In this document: piece by piece, positions 5,218 through 5,721 of the stretch
Numbering within the stretch: the stretch's first letter is position 1
Layout of the letters: each line of letters begins with the position of its first letter
Assembly: GCA_902491895.1 (NCBI GenBank)
Contig: CABUJH010000078.1
Location: forward strand, 1-5,721
Length of the DNA: 5,721 nt
DNA from: an uncultured Collinsella sp.
GTDB lineage: Bacteria; Actinomycetota; Coriobacteriia; Coriobacteriales; Coriobacteriaceae
Direction of reading: 5' to 3'
Program-made: the position numbers and the translations under genes
Notes under the pieces: generated by a model
Told to the model about the DNA's origin: nothing
The model's input: only the letters and a program-made list of their open reading frames with translations
Database searches by the model: none

Positions 5218-5721
5218 ATGGGACGTTTTACCAATCCTCGTGATCTGTACTTTGGTGAGGGCGCTCGCCACGAGGTGAAGAACCTCAAGGGCAAGAAGGC
5301 CATCATCGTTTCTGGCGGCAGCTCTATGCGCCGCGGCGGGTTCCTGCAGGACGTTGAGGCCGACCTCAAAGAGGCCGGCATGGAGGTCAAGCTGTTCGAG
5401 GGCGTCGAGTCCGATCCGTCCATCGAGACGGTCATGAAGGGCGCCGAGGCCATGCGCGAGTTCGAGCCCGACTGGATTGTCGCCATCGGCGGCGGCTCGC
5501 CCATCGATGCCGCTAAGGCCATGTGGGTCTTCTACGAGTATCCCGAGGAGTCCTTCGATAACATCATCCAGCCGTTCAGCTTCCCCGAGCTGCGTCAGAA
5601 GGCTCACTTCTGCGCCATCTCCTCCACCTCCGGTACCGCTACCGAGGTCACTGCCTTCTCCGTCATCACCGACTACGCCAAGGGCATCAAGTACCCGCTG
5701 GCCGACTTCAACATCACCCAT
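5218..5721 (+). CDS. Iron-containing alcohol dehydrogenase, N-terminal 168 residues (runs off the window)
   Basis: An NAD(P)-dependent dehydrogenase of the iron-containing (group III) alcohol dehydrogenase family, which interconverts aldehydes or ketones and alcohols in the cytoplasm. Visible marks are the N-terminal FTNPRDLYFGEGA (4-16), VSGGSSMRRGG (31-41), the cofactor-binding GGGSPIDAAKAMW (91-103) and the STSGTATEVTAFSVITD segment (136-152). The metal-ligand Asp and His residues lie further on in the family and are outside the window. The GGGSPIDAAKAMW...YEYPE and TSGT-TEVT-F stretches resemble both stand-alone butanol/lactaldehyde-type enzymes and the C-terminal half of AdhE; the start here shows it is stand-alone at the N-terminus. 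The start is set by AGGAGG (5206-5211), 6 bases before ATG. Substrate cannot be told from this fragment. Family members usually have about 380-400 residues, so more than half is missing. Confidence 0.92.
   Translation, partial: MGRFTNPRDLYFGEGARHEVKNLKGKKAIIVSGGSSMRRGGFLQDVEADLKEAGMEVKLFEGVESDPSIETVMKGAEAMREFEPDWIVAIGGGSPIDAAKAMWVFYEYPEESFDNIIQPFSFPELRQKAHFCAISSTSGTATEVTAFSVITDYAKGIKYPLADFNITH

Noticed and set aside
5011..5721. A 236-codon minus-strand open frame.
   Set aside because: It is antisense to the alcohol dehydrogenase, whose motifs and ribosome binding site are clear.

Overview
The window looks like chromosomal DNA of a high-GC Gram-positive bacterium. A gut coriobacterium of the Collinsella type is my best guess. 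The reasons are GC-rich, strongly GC-ending codons, strong AGGAG-type ribosome binding sites, a Gram-positive MurT/GatD peptidoglycan-amidation enzyme, and an intergenic hairpin (loop TGCCTGTCC) that I associate from memory with coriobacterial intergenic repeats. The genus is inference, not proof.

Layout. At the left edge, on the minus strand, is a tRNA-Glu (anticodon TTC) with an extended -10 promoter just upstream. Positions 77-374 hold no gene but are rich in repeats: a half copy of a hairpin repeat, two diverged 80-bp tandem units that each carry an inverted pair of a TGTTACAGATCGAGACA-like motif, and a perfect 12-bp-stem hairpin that probably terminates the operon to its right. A three-gene minus-strand operon fills 4717 down to 375: two paralogous helical-repeat (TPR-like) proteins of unknown function whose stop and start codons overlap as TAATG, then, after a 45-nt gap, a 725-residue protein. 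That last protein fuses MurT (Mur-ligase subunit) and GatD (glutamine amidotransferase subunit) of lipid II isoglutaminyl synthase in one polypeptide. Positions 4718-5217 form a divergent intergenic region of about 500 bp with no convincing gene. It has a candidate -10 for the operon, a cluster of GGTGCC/GGCACC motifs, two AAACGTTT palindromes and a leader hairpin. From 5218 to the right edge on the plus strand is the N-terminal part of an iron-containing alcohol dehydrogenase.

How the genes fit together. The MurT-GatD fusion should amidate D-glutamate at position 2 of the lipid II stem peptide to D-isoglutamine, with glutaminase and ligase held in one chain. The two helical-repeat proteins are expressed ahead of it and could be cytoplasmic scaffolds or simply co-transcribed proteins; nothing in their sequence shows an enzymatic site. 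The dehydrogenase belongs to a separate, divergent unit, probably in fermentative aldehyde/alcohol metabolism. The observations most worth a second look are the MurT-GatD fusion, the paralogous pair coupled to it, and the structured repeats between the operon and the tRNA.
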